Shown here: piece by piece, positions 46,491 to 56,798 of the stretch
Layout: every line of letters begins with the position of its first letter
How positions within the stretch are numbered: position 1 is the first letter of the stretch
DNA from: P52-10 sp041397365
Lineage (GTDB): Bacteria > Pseudomonadota > Alphaproteobacteria > Rhizobiales > Xanthobacteraceae
Length of the DNA: 64,000 nt
Assembly: GCA_041397365.1 (NCBI GenBank)
Contig: JAWKWT010000009.1
Coordinates: 162,434-226,433, forward strand
Direction: 5' to 3'
Notes under the pieces: generated by a model
Told to the model about the DNA's origin: nothing
Databases searched by the model: none
What the model saw: only the letters and a program-made list of their open reading frames with translations
Translations under genes and position numbers: made by a program

Positions 46491-47503
46491 TGAAGTGCAC
46501 CCCAAAATTAGGCCAGCCAGCGCTGGAATTTTCCGGGGTTAAGGCTCATGGCGGCGGGGGCGCCGATGAGCCATTCAACAGCGTAATCGGCGCCTTGTTG
46601 CCGATTGCGCTATGTGGCCGGACCTCGTTGTAGTCTCTGCGCCAATCCTCCATTTTCATGCGGGCGTCGTCAAGGCTCATGAACCAGTGCGTGTTCAGGC
46701 ATTCGGCCCGGAGCTTCCCGTTGAACGACTCGATGAAGCTATTGTCCGTTGGCTTGCCAGGCCGAGAGAAGTCGAGAATGACGTCGCGTTGATAGGCCCA
46801 CAGATCGAGGTCGCGCGAGATGAACTCTGATCCCTGATCGACACGAATGGCCTTCGGGTATCCGGCGATCTTGCAGACACGCTCAAGCGTCTGGACGACA
46901 TCCTCCCCGCGATAGCTGAACCGTGCATCGACGGCCGGTGAGAACCGCGGTTAAGTATCGAGGATCGTCAGCACACGAATCTTGCGGCCGGTGGCGAGTT
47001 GATCGTGAACGAAGTCCATCGCCCACGTCTCGTTGACTTGACGCGCATCGGTGCGGCCTTCCCGCAGCTTGGCCTTCACGCGTCGCTTGGGCGTCTTGTT
47101 ACGCAATTGCAGGCCTAACTCGCGGTAGAGACGATAGACGCGCTTGATATTGGCTGTCCAGCCATCACGGCCCAGCAACACATGGACGCGGCGGTATCCG
47201 TATCGCACGCGTGTCTCGCAGATGTTCTTGATCTGAAGTTTGAGAGCGGCCTGATCGCTGCGCTTCGACTTGTAGACATAAAGCGAGCGATCGATCCGAA
47301 GAGTCGCGCGGGCTTTCCTGATCGACACCTTCCACTCACTTCGCAGCTTGTCGACAAGTTCGCGTTTGCGACCAGGCCTCAGAACTTTTTTGATAGAACG
47401 TCTTGTAGCATGGCTTTGTCCAAGGAAAGGTCAGCGACGATCCGCTTCAGCTTGGCATTCTCATCCTCCAGCTGGCGAAGTCGCTTCATCTCCGAGGGCA
47501 TCA
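46491..47503 (-). mobile_element. Truncated IS407-group (IS3 family) element
   Basis: This minus-strand copy keeps the right inverted repeat TGAAGTGCACCCC and nearly all of orfB: KARATLRIDRSLYVYKSKRSDQ, NKTPKRRVKAKLREGRTDARQVNETWAMDFVHDQLATGRKIRVLTILDT, then an in-frame TAA and the DDE remainder ending SFIESFNGKLRAECLNTHWFMSLDDARM. It is cut at 47503 within orfA, after the codons for MPSEMKRLRQLEDE. The left end is lost, so it cannot transpose by itself. Confidence 0.85.
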
Positions 47504-48045
47504 GCCTTCTGGTCCTCTTCATCACGCGAATTCAGCGCAATCTTCGCGCGCGCGACGCGCAATCGGCCGAAGAGGATCACATCGTCCGTATGGGCCTTCT
47601 GGCCTCCGGAGCCGCGCATGAGCTTGGCACGCCGCTATCGACCGTATTGGTCATTCTGAGCGACTGGCAGCAGATGCCGATGTTCAATTCCGATCCCGCG
47701 ATTGCCGAAGAGCTCCGGGACATGTTGGGCCAGCTCGACCGCTGCAAGGCGATCGTCTCAGCGATACTGACGTCGTCTGGCGCGACGCGCGGCGAAGGCA
47801 CGGTCCGAACGACCGTCAACGAGTTTCTTGGCGAGCTTGTCGAGGAGTGGAGCGCAGCAGCCCCCCCTCGACCGACTATTTCGATACATGCGGCTTCGAC
47901 ATCGCAATCGTCTCGGACGCCGTCCTCAAACAGGTAATGATCAACGTATTCGATAATGCCCTTTAAGCTTCACCGCGCTGGATGGGCGTGACAGCCAACC
48001 GGAAAGACGAGGACTAGGTGATCGTCGTCAGCGATTCCGGTCCCT
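47504..48045 (+). pseudogene. RegB/PrrB-like sensor histidine kinase fragment
   Basis: Starting at the IS junction the frame encodes a dimerisation and H-box region: HIVRMGLLASGAAHELGTPLSTVLVILSDWQQMP, in which the His of AAHELGTPL is the phospho-acceptor. A shift near 47870 leads to FDIAIVSDAVLKQVMINVFDNAL, the N box, then a stop. A further part VIVVSDSGP follows before the homology ends near 48045. The membrane part is missing. The spelling AAHELGTPL is typical of the RegB/PrrB redox sensor family. Confidence 0.65.
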
Positions 48046-48608
48046 TGCAAAAGCCACCAGATCGGCCAGGCGCTGTTTGCGGCGCCTCGTGAGGCCACCT
48101 GGGCGACCGTTCTGGGCCTGCCAAACGTCAAGCGCCACGCGCCAAGGAGCAGGCATGCCGGTCATTCGATTCCTCTTTCTGACCGGACCGCGATTTGGTC
48201 GGCAGTGTCGGTAGCTCCGGTCATCAGTCCGGCCCCTTTGTGCCCGTTCGCCGGCTCGATCCGGCCAGCGTTCTGAAGTCGCGCCATCGCCAGCGAACAC
48301 AGGAGCGCCCAGGACACATCAGCTGCTCATCCGGCCAGGGCGTCGCTAGGCCAGTGAACGCCAATATCCACGCGGCTGCACCCCACCGGCAAAGTAAGGA
48401 TGAGCGCCAGAATGACCAGATGGACTAGATGGACCTTGCCGGTCATCGTGGGCTAGACCCCCGCCAGAAGGGCGCCGAAGGTCACCCCACATCGCCTTCA
48501 ACGACTTCGTTTTCAATGTTGACGAAGCTAAGGAGCAGGACCGCAGCCGCGGCGATGCCGAGTGACCTGTCGATTGTTGTTGCCCGAGCCGGGGACGACA
48601 GGGCCCCG
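48046..48608. other. Degenerate stretch without a clear gene
   Basis: About 560 bases. Short open frames occur on both strands; one on the minus strand near 48030-48170 has a believable basic tail (GLTRRRKQRLADLVAF) but no start context. Likely debris between the kinase fragment and the VIT gene. Confidence 0.35.
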
Positions 48609-49310
48609 TCAAGCTGCCACACCGAACAAGGCTCCGATCCCGGCGGTCAGGGCCATGGCCAAGGCCCCCCAAAAGGTGACGCGCAAAGTAGCCCTTCCGA
48701 CCTTAGCACCCCCAGCGCGCGCTCCGACCGCGCCCAGGATCGCGAGGAACAGGAGCGATGCCCCCGAGACGCCAACGATCAACACGGACACCGGCAACAG
48801 CAGAACAATGACCAGCGGAAGTGCCGCACCCACGGCGAAGGTCGCAGCCGAGGTCAGCGCCGCCTGGATCGGGCGCGCCGTCGTCACCTCGGATATGCCA
48901 AGCTCGTCGCGGGCATGGGCGCCAAGCGCATCCTTCGCCATCAGCTGGTCGGCCACCTGATGCGCCAGATCGGGCGACACGCCCCGCTCGATGTAGATCC
49001 GGGCCAACTCCTCGCGTTCGAACTCGGGCTGCGTGGCAAGTTCGGCGCGCTCACGGGCAAGGTCTGCCTGTTCGGTGTCGGACTGCGAACTGACAGAGAC
49101 ATATTCGCCCGCCGCCATCGACATCGCCCCCGCCACCAGCCCGGCCAGCCCCGCGACCAGCACCTCGGGCCGCCCTGATCCCGCCGCTGCGACCCCGACG
49201 ATCAGGCTGGCCGTTGAGACGATCCCGTCGTTGGCCCCTAGCACCGCTGCCCGCAGCCAGCCAATGCGGGAGACGAGGTGAGACTCAGGGTGGATGTGCA
49301 GGTGTGACAT
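48609..49310 (-). CDS. VIT1/CCC1-family membrane protein
   Basis: A 233-residue VIT/CCC1 (nodulin-21-like) protein. LRAAVLGANDGIVSTASLIVGVAAAG is the first helix with the conserved Asp-Gly, and AGLAGLVAGAMSMAAGEYVSVSSQSDTEQADLARERAEL is the second helix plus the metal-binding cytoplasmic helices. Three C-terminal helices follow. The family moves Fe2+ or Mn2+ out of the cytoplasm. The ATG at 49310 (MSHLHIHPESH, a His-rich start) is the natural beginning. Confidence 0.88.
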   Translation of the reverse strand: MSHLHIHPESHLVSRIGWLRAAVLGANDGIVSTASLIVGVAAAGSGRPEVLVAGLAGLVAGAMSMAAGEYVSVSSQSDTEQADLARERAELATQPEFEREELARIYIERGVSPDLAHQVADQLMAKDALGAHARDELGISEVTTARPIQAALTSAATFAVGAALPLVIVLLLPVSVLIVGVSGASLLFLAILGAVGARAGGAKVGRATLRVTFWGALAMALTAGIGALFGVAA

Positions 49311-49500
49311 GGTAGCACCGAACTTGAGTTCAACCGAACTACAGAAAGACTGGTCTGTCTGGGTGAAGCTTGTGGCCCCCACCTGCGACACCGGTCCCAT
49401 CCAACCGATCTTGCTGGCGGAGTTCAGGTGAATCATATCAATACAATTAGGCCTCGCAAGTTGTAGTCCTTGATCCTGGACAAGTGCCACGTCGACTCTC

Positions 49501-50759
49501 ATGAAAGATGCGTTGATCCCAAGCTCTCCCATTCTGAACTTCGTCATCGCATTCGCGGTTGGCGCATTGATTGGCGCTGAACGAGAGCGGCGAAAGGAGA
49601 AGGTCCGGCACGTTCCCCGCAGGCATCCGGACGTTCACGATTACCTCGATTGCGGGTGCCGTTGCATTCAGTATCGGCGAGGCTCTTCTTCTTTCGGTCC
49701 TGACCGCCAGCGTTGCCGTAATGGCCGCAGTTTCCTACGGACGCAGTCGGGCTCAGGATCCGGCCTGACCACCGAAATCGTTCTCGTACTAACGGCACTT
49801 CTGGGCGGCATGTGCATGCAGGCACCACAGACCGCCGCTGCGATTGCCGTCGCGGTGACGGTGCTTCTGTACGCGAAGGCCTGGTTGCATAACCTCGTCA
49901 TCACGGTGATTTCGAAAGACGAACTGGATGACGCGCTGATCTTCGCCGCAGCGACGCTCGTCGTCCTGCCCTTGGTCCCGAACAGTCAGATGGGTCCTTA
50001 TCTGGCCCTCAACCCCCACTCGATCTGGATCGTGATCGTGCTGGTCATGGCGATCAGCGCTGCAGGCCATGTCGCCATCCAGTTGTTCGGTGCACGATTC
50101 GGACTGCCGCTTGCGGGGGCCATTTCCGGCTTCATCTCCAGCACCGCAACTATCGCGGCAATGGGGGCACGGGCGAGCAAGTCCAAGGATCTGCTACCGG
50201 CCTGTGTCGCTGGCGCCGTCTTGTCGACGGTCGCCACGATCGCCCAGATGGCACTCGTTGTGGGAACGACGAGTATCTCAACCCTCTCCAGCGTGTCGGG
50301 GCCTCTAATCCTTGCGGGGGCGCCGCCGTTGCCTATGGCGCTGCTTTGACACTCTTGGCCGCGCGCACTCAGGGCAGCGACACAATACCTGCCGGAGGCG
50401 CCTTCAGCCTGAAGACCGCACTTGCCTTTGGCTCGATCCTTGCGGTCATCCTGGTCATCTCGGCAGGTCTGCAAGATCGGTTCGGCAACGCCGGCGTCCT
50501 GCTCGCGGCGGTGGTTGCCGGACTGGTCGATACACATGCGGCGGCGATCTCGGTGGCGTCGCTAGTGGCATCAGGAAAGATCCTGCCCGAGGAGGCCATC
50601 ATTCCGATCATCGCGGGCCTGACTTCCAACACGCTGAGCAAGATAATCATGGCCGCGACCGCGGGTGGTTGGGCTTTCGCTCTGCGTGTGGTGCCCGGTC
50701 TTGTTCTTGTTGCACTGGCCGCTTGGGTCGGCACGTTCGCCGGATTGCTCTGGTACTGA
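49501..50759 (+). pseudogene. MgtC/SapB-DUF4010 membrane protein, three frameshifts
   Basis: The start ILNFVIAFAVGALIGAERERRK is the MgtC N-terminus. The next part (FPAGIRTFTITSIAGAVAFSIGEALLLSVLTASVAVMAAVSYGRS) is in another frame, then GLTTEIVLVLTALLGGMCMQAPQTAAAIAVAVTV returns. After LILAGA another shift near 50320 leads to TLLAARTQGSDTIPAGGAFSLKTALAFG and the end at 50759. Restored, it is about 420 residues with roughly twelve helices. The role is unknown; the family has been linked to Mg2+ homeostasis or acid stress. Confidence 0.75.
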
Positions 50760-50783
50760 TTGGGTGACCCAGCCTCAGCCCGC

Positions 50784-51396
50784 CGGAAGACTCCCAAGCG
50801 ACGCGTGAAGGCCAAGCTGCGGGAAGGCCGCACCCATGCGCGTCAAGTCAACGAGACGTGGGCGATGGCCTTCGTTCACGATCAACTCGCCACCGGCCGC
50901 AAGATTCGTGTGCTGACGATCGGCGATACTTACTCGCGGTTCTCACCGGCCGTCGATGCACGGTTCAGCTATCGCGGGGAGGATGTCGTCCAGACAGCTT
51001 GAGCGTGTCTGCAAGATCGTCGGATACTCGAAGGCCATTCGTGTCGATCAGGGATCAAGAGTTCATCTCGCGCGACCTCGATCTGTGGGCCTATCAACGC
51101 GACCTCTATTCTCGACTTCTCTCGGCCTGGCAAGCCAACGGACAATAGCTTCATCGAGTCGTTCAACGGGAAGCTCCGGGCCGAATGCCTGAACACGCAC
51201 TGGTTCATGAGCCTTGACGACGCCCGATTGAAAATGGAGGATTGGCGAAGAGACTACAACGAGGTCCAGCCGCATAGCGCAATCGGCAACAAGGCGCCGA
51301 TATCGCTGTTGAATGGCTCATCGGCGCCCCCGCCGACATGAGCCATAGCCCCGGAAAATTCCAGCGCTGGCTGGCCTAGTTTTGGGGTGCACTTCA
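50784..51396 (+). mobile_element. Truncated IS407-group fragment
   Basis: The fragment starts abruptly in orfB at KTPKRRVKAKLREGRTHARQVNETWAM and runs to the right inverted repeat GGGGTGCACTTCA (51384-51396). Unlike the other two copies it reads a Tyr-Ser pair instead of a TAA after LTIGDT, so this copy retains the sense version at that site. It has other small indels (near 51000 and 51110). The flank after 51396 differs from that of the other copies. Confidence 0.8.
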
Positions 51397-51771
51397 AATG
51401 ACGCCGGGACTCTCCCATTCGCTGGATGAAAATTGGGGCTCAGGTCACCCGCGGATGATCGTCAGCGACAACGGTGCGGCCGGGCAGCGCCTTTGACCAG
51501 CTTCAGATGCGTCGGCAGCGGCTTGCGGTCGGCCATGTCAGATCTCCTTAAAGAGCACCAGGCAATTTCAGCTCGCTGAACGATTGGTGGAAGGAAAAGT
51601 TGACACCACCACCAGCACCCCCTACTGATGGTAATCGATATTTTCTTGCTGAGCTTTGCTTATTGCGCGTCTGGCACCGCGCCTTGAACGAACCCTCCCT
51701 TTAAACATCGTTATCGTCATCCGCAACGCTCCTGCGTTCCGGTCCTTTATGCTGCTATGAAAGGGTTCATC
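51397..51771. other. Gap with transposase and phage fragments upstream of cspA
   Basis: The left part contains a short integrase-like piece HPRMIVSDNGA (about 51448-51480) from another IS. A minus-strand terminase start follows at 51480-51536. The right 200 bases are AT-richer and form the leader of the cold-shock gene. Confidence 0.45.
51480..51536 (-). pseudogene. Start of a P27-type phage terminase small subunit
   Basis: From ATG 51536, with AGATC and a purine-rich stretch before it, the reading MADRKPLPTHLKLVKGAARP is the typical N-terminus of P27-family terminase small subunits. It runs out after about 19 codons into IS-derived sequence. It marks a former prophage junction. Confidence 0.45.
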
Positions 51772-51982
51772 ATGACCACTGGCACAGTTAAATGGTTCAA
51801 TTCTACAAAAGGCTTCGGCTTCATTCAGCCTGACAACGGCGGCGCTGACGCCTTCGTTCACATCTCTGCCGTCGAGCGCGCCGGAATGCGCGAAATCGTC
51901 GAAGGCCAGAAGATTACCTACGACATGGAGCGCGACAGCAAGTCGGGCAGAAATGTCGGCTTGCAACCTGCAAGCTGCCTAA
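51772..51982 (+). CDS. cspA: Cold-shock protein, frameshift at the C-terminus
   Basis: A CspA-type nucleic-acid chaperone: TGTVKWFNSTKGFGFIQPDNGG carries RNP1 (KGFGFI) and DAFVHIS is RNP2. The ATG at 51772 gives the usual MTTGTVKWF start. After SKSGR the frame must shift by one base near 51950 to give MSACNLQAA and TAA at 51980, the normal family end at about 69 residues. Without the shift it would read on to 52035 into unrelated sequence. Confidence 0.85.
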
Positions 51983-52040
51983 ATCGGTATCTGCTTTCCT
52001 TTGACCACGGATGTACTGGCACTGCGAAGGCATAAAACCA

Positions 52041-52072
52041 AAAAAGGTCAGGCAGTTCGCCTGACCTTTTTT
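52041..52072. terminator. Rho-independent terminator after cspA
   Basis: AAAAAGGTCAGGC pairs with GCCTGACCTTTTT around AGTTC. It has a strong stem and a T run, so it ends the cspA transcript. The matching A run lets it act on the other strand as well. Confidence 0.9.
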
Positions 52073-52198
52073 ATGGCCGCTCACCGAAGCTCGCCTAGGG
52101 AAGCCAACACCGACAATCACATCACTACACAGCAGGTCTTGCCAACGGGCTGAGTCCGCCTTCTCTAAAGTTCAGGCACCCTTTCTTTTCGGGACCCC

Positions 52199-52627
52199 GT
52201 GGACAAAAATGCGACGCGATCGCTCAGGCTCGCCAGGAAAAACACTCCGGTTAAAAGCCACGGATCCGAAGCGACCTGCAAAAAAGCACGCATCGGTCTT
52301 GATACCGACATGGCGGGACTCGCGGATGCGTTCAACCCGGCCGAAATGCTGCTAGCACGTCTTGCAGACTGTATTCTGAAAAGGGGCAGAGCGCGTCATT
52401 CCCCTGCTGAACTTCGATCTTCGCGAAATCCAAGCTTCGCTGCACGTGTCAGACAAGACACCCCTCCGAAAATGGTGAGGATCGACTATGAGATCGTGCT
52501 GTATACCGACGAAACCCACGCGCGTTTGCACCTGCTGATCCGTAATCTGCAGAAGTACGGAACGATCATGAACACGCTTGCGGACGCGACCGAATTGGTC
52601 GGCACGATACGCCGAAAGACGGGGTGA
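52199..52627 (+). pseudogene. OsmC-family protein, compensating frameshifts
   Basis: OsmC/Ohr-like: SHGSEATCKKARIGLDTDMAGLADAFNPAEMLLARLADCILK matches the first half, including the active Cys of ADC. After LK an extra A in AAAA shifts the frame. The family-like GAERVIPLLNFDLREIQASLHV runs in the second frame, and a second indel near 52455 returns the first frame with RQDTPPKMVRIDYEIVLYTDETHARLHLLIRNLQKYGTI. The resulting frame is open throughout but scrambled in the middle. OsmC proteins reduce organic peroxides or handle persulfides. Confidence 0.75.
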
Positions 52628-52819
52628 CTTTGTCGGACTCAATCAGTGCCGACTTTCATTCTCAGAGCGAACTTCGTCGGTTGGTGCAAGTGTCTGTCTG
52701 GTCAACGTCCGTCGCACGCCGGGGCATCAGTGAGTCGCTGAATCTATGTGCGTGAGAAGGCCGGCATGGATGACTACGGAGCCTTTGGTTGCAGACATGA
52801 CCCGCCGCCGCAGCGATCC

Positions 52820-54552
52820 TCAGCTCAATGCCTGTTCGGGCGCAAGGGCCCGCATTGCGTCGTATTGCGACAGGAACACCTGACCGGTCAACGCACCGAG
52901 GAAATGGGATTTCTTCAGCCGGTCCATCACGGGTCCCTTCACTTCCGATAGATGCAGCTTGACGTCCATCGTGTCGAGGCGATGGTTAATCGCTTCAAGG
53001 CTTTCCAACGCGCTCATGTCGATCTCGTTGATGGCCGAGCACATCAGCACCACGTTCCTGATGGGGCGATCCGTAGCGACGCGATCTGCAATATAATCCT
53101 CTAGAAAGCGCGCGTTGGCGAAGTAGAGGCTTTCGTCGATGCGGATGGTCAGGAGGGTCGGATAGGTGAGAACGCTGTGGCGGTGGATGTTGCGGAAATG
53201 CTGCGTGCCCGGAACAAGACCTACCTCTGCAATATGCGGGCGGGACGATTTGTAGAGATGCAGCAGGGATGGACAGGACCACCCCAGCCGAAACGCCTGT
53301 TTCCACCCCCAGACCGAGTGTCAGCAGTATGGTGGCGGCAACGGCAGTGAAATCCGCCTTCGAATAGGTCCAGCTGCGCTTCAAGATCGAAAAATCAACC
53401 AGCGACAGTACAGCCACGATGATCGTGGCGGCTAGGGTGGCTGTCGGCAGGAAATAGATCAGCGGGGTCAGCGCAATGGCCGCAATGGTCAGGCCAAGGG
53501 CTGTAAAGATCCCTGCGGCAGGTGTTTCGGCTCCCGCATCGAAGTTGACGACCGACCGGGCAAAGCCTCCTGTGACCGGGTAGCCCCCTCAGTGAGTGCC
53601 GCTCCGAGGTTCGCCGCTCCAAGACCGATCAGTTCCTGGTTCGGGTCGATCCGCTGGCGCTTCTTGGCGGCGAGCGTCTGCGCCACGGACACTGATTCCA
53701 CGAAGCCTATGACCGAGATCAGCAGCGCGGGCGCAGTAGAAGGCCGATCAGATCGGGCGAAAACGACGGCACTGTAAGCGGCGGAAGCGCCTTGCGGCAC
53801 CACACCTACGATCCGGACCCCTGTGCATCCAACCCTAGACCCCAGACCGCCACAGTCGTCACTAAGACGGCGAGCACCGGTCCGGCCTTGGTGACCATAT
53901 CAGCTAGCCTCGGCCCAAGTCCGATTCTGCTCAGTAGCGGTTTCAGTCCCCTGCGCACCCAGAACAGAAAGCCGGTGGCGCCGGTCCCGATCACCAGCGT
54001 GATCCATTTCGTAGCAGACAGGTTTCCGGCAAGCGAAATCGCCATTTGCGGCAGGGTATCGCCGCCCGCGCTGATGCCCAGAACGTGCTTGATCTGGCTG
54101 GTCGCGATAAGGATGCCGGATGCGGTGATGAAGCCCGAGATGACGGGATGCGAGAGGAAGTTGGCAAGAAAACCCAGCTTCAGCAGGCCCATCGCAATCA
54201 GGATCGCGCCGGACAGCGCTGCCAAGGTCAAGGCAGCAACGGCATAGCCCGCGGTGCCCTGGGCGGCGACCTCTCCGATCGCCGCGGCCGTCATCAGCGA
54301 AACCACGGCCACCGGCCCTACCGCCAGCGCCCGGCTCGTGCCGAAGATCGCGTAGAGGATGATCGGCACGATCGAGGCATAGAGCCCGGCCTCGGGCGGC
54401 AATCCGGCAAGCATCGCATAGGCGAGCGACTGCGGGATCAACATGATTGTCACGATGACCGCCGCCAGCAAGTCGCCCGTCAGGGCATGTCGGTCATAGG
54501 TCCGTCCCCATTGCAGGATCGGAAGATAGCGGGCGAGCGATGTGACGTTCAT
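52820..54552 (-). pseudogene. SulP-family anion transporter with STAS domain, three frameshifts
   Basis: The start at 54552 (MNVTSLARYLPILQWGRTYDRHALTGDLLAAVIVTIMLIPQSLAYAMLAGLPPEAGLYAS) is textbook SulP. Frame changes occur near 53805, 53590 and 53270. Restored segments include LLISVIGFVESVSVAQTLAAKKRQRIDPNQELIGLGAANLGAAL, YFLPTATLAATIIVAVLSLVDFSILKRSW and the STAS domain ending VLMCSAINEIDMSALESLEAIN. The full protein would be about 578 residues. It would take up sulfate or a related anion. It is the last gene of the sulfur operon. Confidence 0.82.
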
Positions 54553-54631
54553 GGCACAGTTCAATTCTGCTTCGTCAGGCTTCAGGTGGGCCGCTGTCGC
54601 CACGCCTTATTTCGAAGGCGCAAATCCGAGG

Positions 54632-54964
54632 TCAGCCCTTCGTTGCGGAAAAGAGGCTTTGCGCCCTTCCGCCCGTGCGGCAATAGGCGAGAACCTTGCC
54701 CTGGGCCGTGGTGACAGCCGTGTCGAAAGTCGCCACGTCTTCGCTTGTCGCTTGTCCCGGCTTGATGGGAATGTGGTGCGCCTTCAGCCCCACTTTTTCG
54801 GCGGCGGCCCTGATTTCGGCAAAGGTTGGCTGGCCCGGCTCCTCATGGTCAGGCCGGTTGCAGATCACTGTCGAAAAGCCGGCCGCCTTGAGCTGTGCGA
54901 GTTGCTCGGCCGTGATCTGCGGACTGACCGCGAATTCCGGCGTCACGTGATTGATGTTGCGCAT
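54632..54964 (-). CDS. Blh-like phosphatase/sulfurtransferase (TIGR01244 type)
   Basis: A 110-residue protein of the DUF442/beta-lactamase-hydrolase-like family. The N-terminus ITAEQLAQLKAAGFSTVICNRPDHEEPGQPTFAEI and the phosphatase-type loop YCRTGGRAQSL (Cys-x5-Arg) are complete. AAGGAGA precedes the ATG. In the bigR/Blh systems of plant bacteria such domains occur with persulfide dioxygenase in sulfide detoxification. It is 29 bases behind the metallo-beta-lactamase gene. Confidence 0.88.
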   Translation of the reverse strand: MRNINHVTPEFAVSPQITAEQLAQLKAAGFSTVICNRPDHEEPGQPTFAEIRAAAEKVGLKAHHIPIKPGQATSEDVATFDTAVTTAQGKVLAYCRTGGRAQSLFSATKG

Positions 54965-54993
54965 CGTCGTCTCCTTGTCTGGATTGTCTGGGT

Positions 54994-55878
54994 TCAGAGC
55001 CCGTTGACCGGCACCTTGAGCATCGGACGGCCGTCCTTGTCGGTCGGCACCTCGCCCGCGCGCATGTTCACCTGGAGCGACGGGATGATGAGTTTCGGCA
55101 TCGCCAGCGTTGCATCGCGTTCCGTGCGGAACTTCACGAACTGCTCCTTGGTGGCCCTGTTCCCGACATGGATGTTGTGCTCCTTTTCGGCGGCCACCGT
55201 GGTCTTCCACTGGATGTCGCGACCGTTGGGGCCGTAGTCGTGGCACATGAACAGGCGCATCGCGTCCGGCAAGGCCAGAACCTTCTGGATGCTGTCGTAG
55301 AGCGTCGCCGCATCGCCGCCGGGGAAATCGGCGCGGGCCGACCCGCCATCGGGCATGAACAGGGTGTCGCCCACGAAGGCCGCGTCGCCCATGACATGCA
55401 CCATGCAGGCGGGCGTGTGGCCGGGCGTGTAGATCGCCACGGCCTGCATGTTGCCCACCATGTAGGTATCGCCATCGGCGAACAGCGCGTCGAACTGGCT
55501 GCCGTCGCGCTGGAACTCGGTGCCTTCGTTGAAGATCTTCCCGAAGGTGTCCTGCACGATCATGATCTTGTCGCCGATGCCGATCTTGCCGCCCAGGGCG
55601 TTCTGGATATACGGCGCGGCGGAGAGGTGATCGGCGTGGACGTGGGTTTCGATGATCCACTCCAGCTTCAGATCGTTACTGCGGATGTAGTCAATGATGG
55701 CGTCGGCATGGTCGTAGGTGATCCGGCCGGCCGCATAGTCGATGTCCATGACGGAATCGATCACGGCACAGGCATTTGAGGACGGATCCTTGACGACATA
55801 GCTGATGGTGTTGGTCGCCGGGTCGAAGAACGCCTCGACCTGCGGCTTCGTCGACATGTCGATCGGATAGTGGGTCAT
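54994..55878 (-). CDS. MBL-fold hydrolase, persulfide dioxygenase-like
   Basis: A 294-residue metallo-beta-lactamase protein. The metal motif is THVHADHLSAAPY, followed by TPGHTPACMVHV and GDTLF with the bridging Asp. The last metal His is in CHDYGPNGRD. This arrangement matches the Blh/ETHE1-related group that oxidises glutathione persulfide to sulfite. The ATG at 55878 is used (MTHYPIDMSTKP); a second ATG at 55857 is possible. It acts in the cytoplasm. Confidence 0.88.
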   Translation of the reverse strand: MTHYPIDMSTKPQVEAFFDPATNTISYVVKDPSSNACAVIDSVMDIDYAAGRITYDHADAIIDYIRSNDLKLEWIIETHVHADHLSAAPYIQNALGGKIGIGDKIMIVQDTFGKIFNEGTEFQRDGSQFDALFADGDTYMVGNMQAVAIYTPGHTPACMVHVMGDAAFVGDTLFMPDGGSARADFPGGDAATLYDSIQKVLALPDAMRLFMCHDYGPNGRDIQWKTTVAAEKEHNIHVGNRATKEQFVKFRTERDATLAMPKLIIPSLQVNMRAGEVPTDKDGRPMLKVPVNGL

Positions 55879-55896
55879 GATGCTGGTCCTTTCGTC

Positions 55897-56346
55897 TCAG
55901 GATTCACGGCGAAGCAGACGTGCGGTTCGGGCATGGGTCAAAGCCATCAGCCCCTTGGCCGCAAAGATTCCGGCGATCAAAGCGGCCACGAAGGCAAAGA
56001 CTTCGATCCGGCCCGTTCCAAGGGCAGGCAGCGCACCGCCCGGGCAAAAGCCGGCGATGCCCCAGCCCACGCCGAAAAGGGCCGAGCCGCCGAGCAGGCG
56101 CGCATCGATGCGCGGATTGTCGGGCAGGTGGAACCTCGCGTCCATGATTGGTGCGGGCCTGCACAACACAAAGCGGTAGCCGATGAAGGCAACCACGACA
56201 GCGCCGCCCATGACAAAGGCGAGGCTCGGATCCCAGGTGCCCGCGACATCGAAGAAGTTGAGCACCTTGGCCGGGTTGGCCATGCCGGAGATGGCGATGC
56301 CGACGCCAAAGATCAGGCCGGCGAGATAGGTTGAAACAAGACGCAT
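55897..56346 (-). CDS. YeeE/YedE-family half transporter (DUF6691)
   Basis: A 149-residue four-helix protein: YLAGLIFGVGIAISGMANPAKVLNFFD, LAFVMGGAVVVAFIGYRFVL and GSALFGVGWGIAGFCPGGALPALG. The GFCPG Cys is the sulfur relay site known in YeeE-type thiosulfate carriers. It is the second half of a split two-gene transporter together with the next gene. Confidence 0.9.
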   Translation of the reverse strand: MRLVSTYLAGLIFGVGIAISGMANPAKVLNFFDVAGTWDPSLAFVMGGAVVVAFIGYRFVLCRPAPIMDARFHLPDNPRIDARLLGGSALFGVGWGIAGFCPGGALPALGTGRIEVFAFVAALIAGIFAAKGLMALTHARTARLLRRES

Positions 56347-56349
56347 GGC

Positions 56350-56798
56350 TCAGCCCCCCAGAACGTGGCGGATGACAAAGACGGTCAGTCCGGTGGTGAG
56401 CATGAAGGCCGCCGTCGCTGCGATGGACCGGGGCGACAACCTCGCCATGCCGCAGACCCCATGCCCCGAGGTGCAGCCCGATCCATAGGTGGCGCCTATT
56501 CCGACTAGCAGACCACCCACCAGCAGCATCGGCACAGACACCGGCACGTCGACCGCGGGCATCTGTCCGGTGACTGCCAGGACGGCCAGCGGGCCGCTGA
56601 TCATTCCGGCCAAAAGGGCAAGGCGCCAGCCGGTATCAGGATGCGCGGACGGCGTCAGGATGCCGGCTAGAAGGCCGGTCGCGCCCATGATCCGGCCTAG
56701 CGTCAGCATCAGCAGGACCGCAGCCAGCCCGATCAGCACGCCCCCGCCAGCGATGCCCAGGGCGTGAAAATTGTTTCAATGACAATCAGTTCCGGCAT
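56350..56798 (-). pseudogene. YeeE/YedE-family half transporter, one frameshift near the start
   Basis: The natural start MPELIVIETIFTPWASLAG at 56798 is followed by a run GCGGGGGC where one base is missing. Restoring it gives GGVLIGLAAVLLMLTLGRIMGATGLLAGIL and the remaining frame to TGA at 56350. The Cys motif YGSGCTSGHGVCGMARLSPRS is the conserved sulfur-handling sequence of YeeE. Restored length is about 149 residues. The start lies within the end of the DUF2892 gene. Confidence 0.82.

Noticed and set aside
47182..47937. 251-residue frame spanning the IS end and the kinase fragment
   Set aside because: The first 107 residues are antisense IS sequence. It is a chance fusion at the insertion junction.
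51600..51771. Cold-shock RNA thermometer or riboswitch in the cspA leader
   Set aside because: The leader is AT-rich and could fold, but no conserved motif can be recognised by eye.
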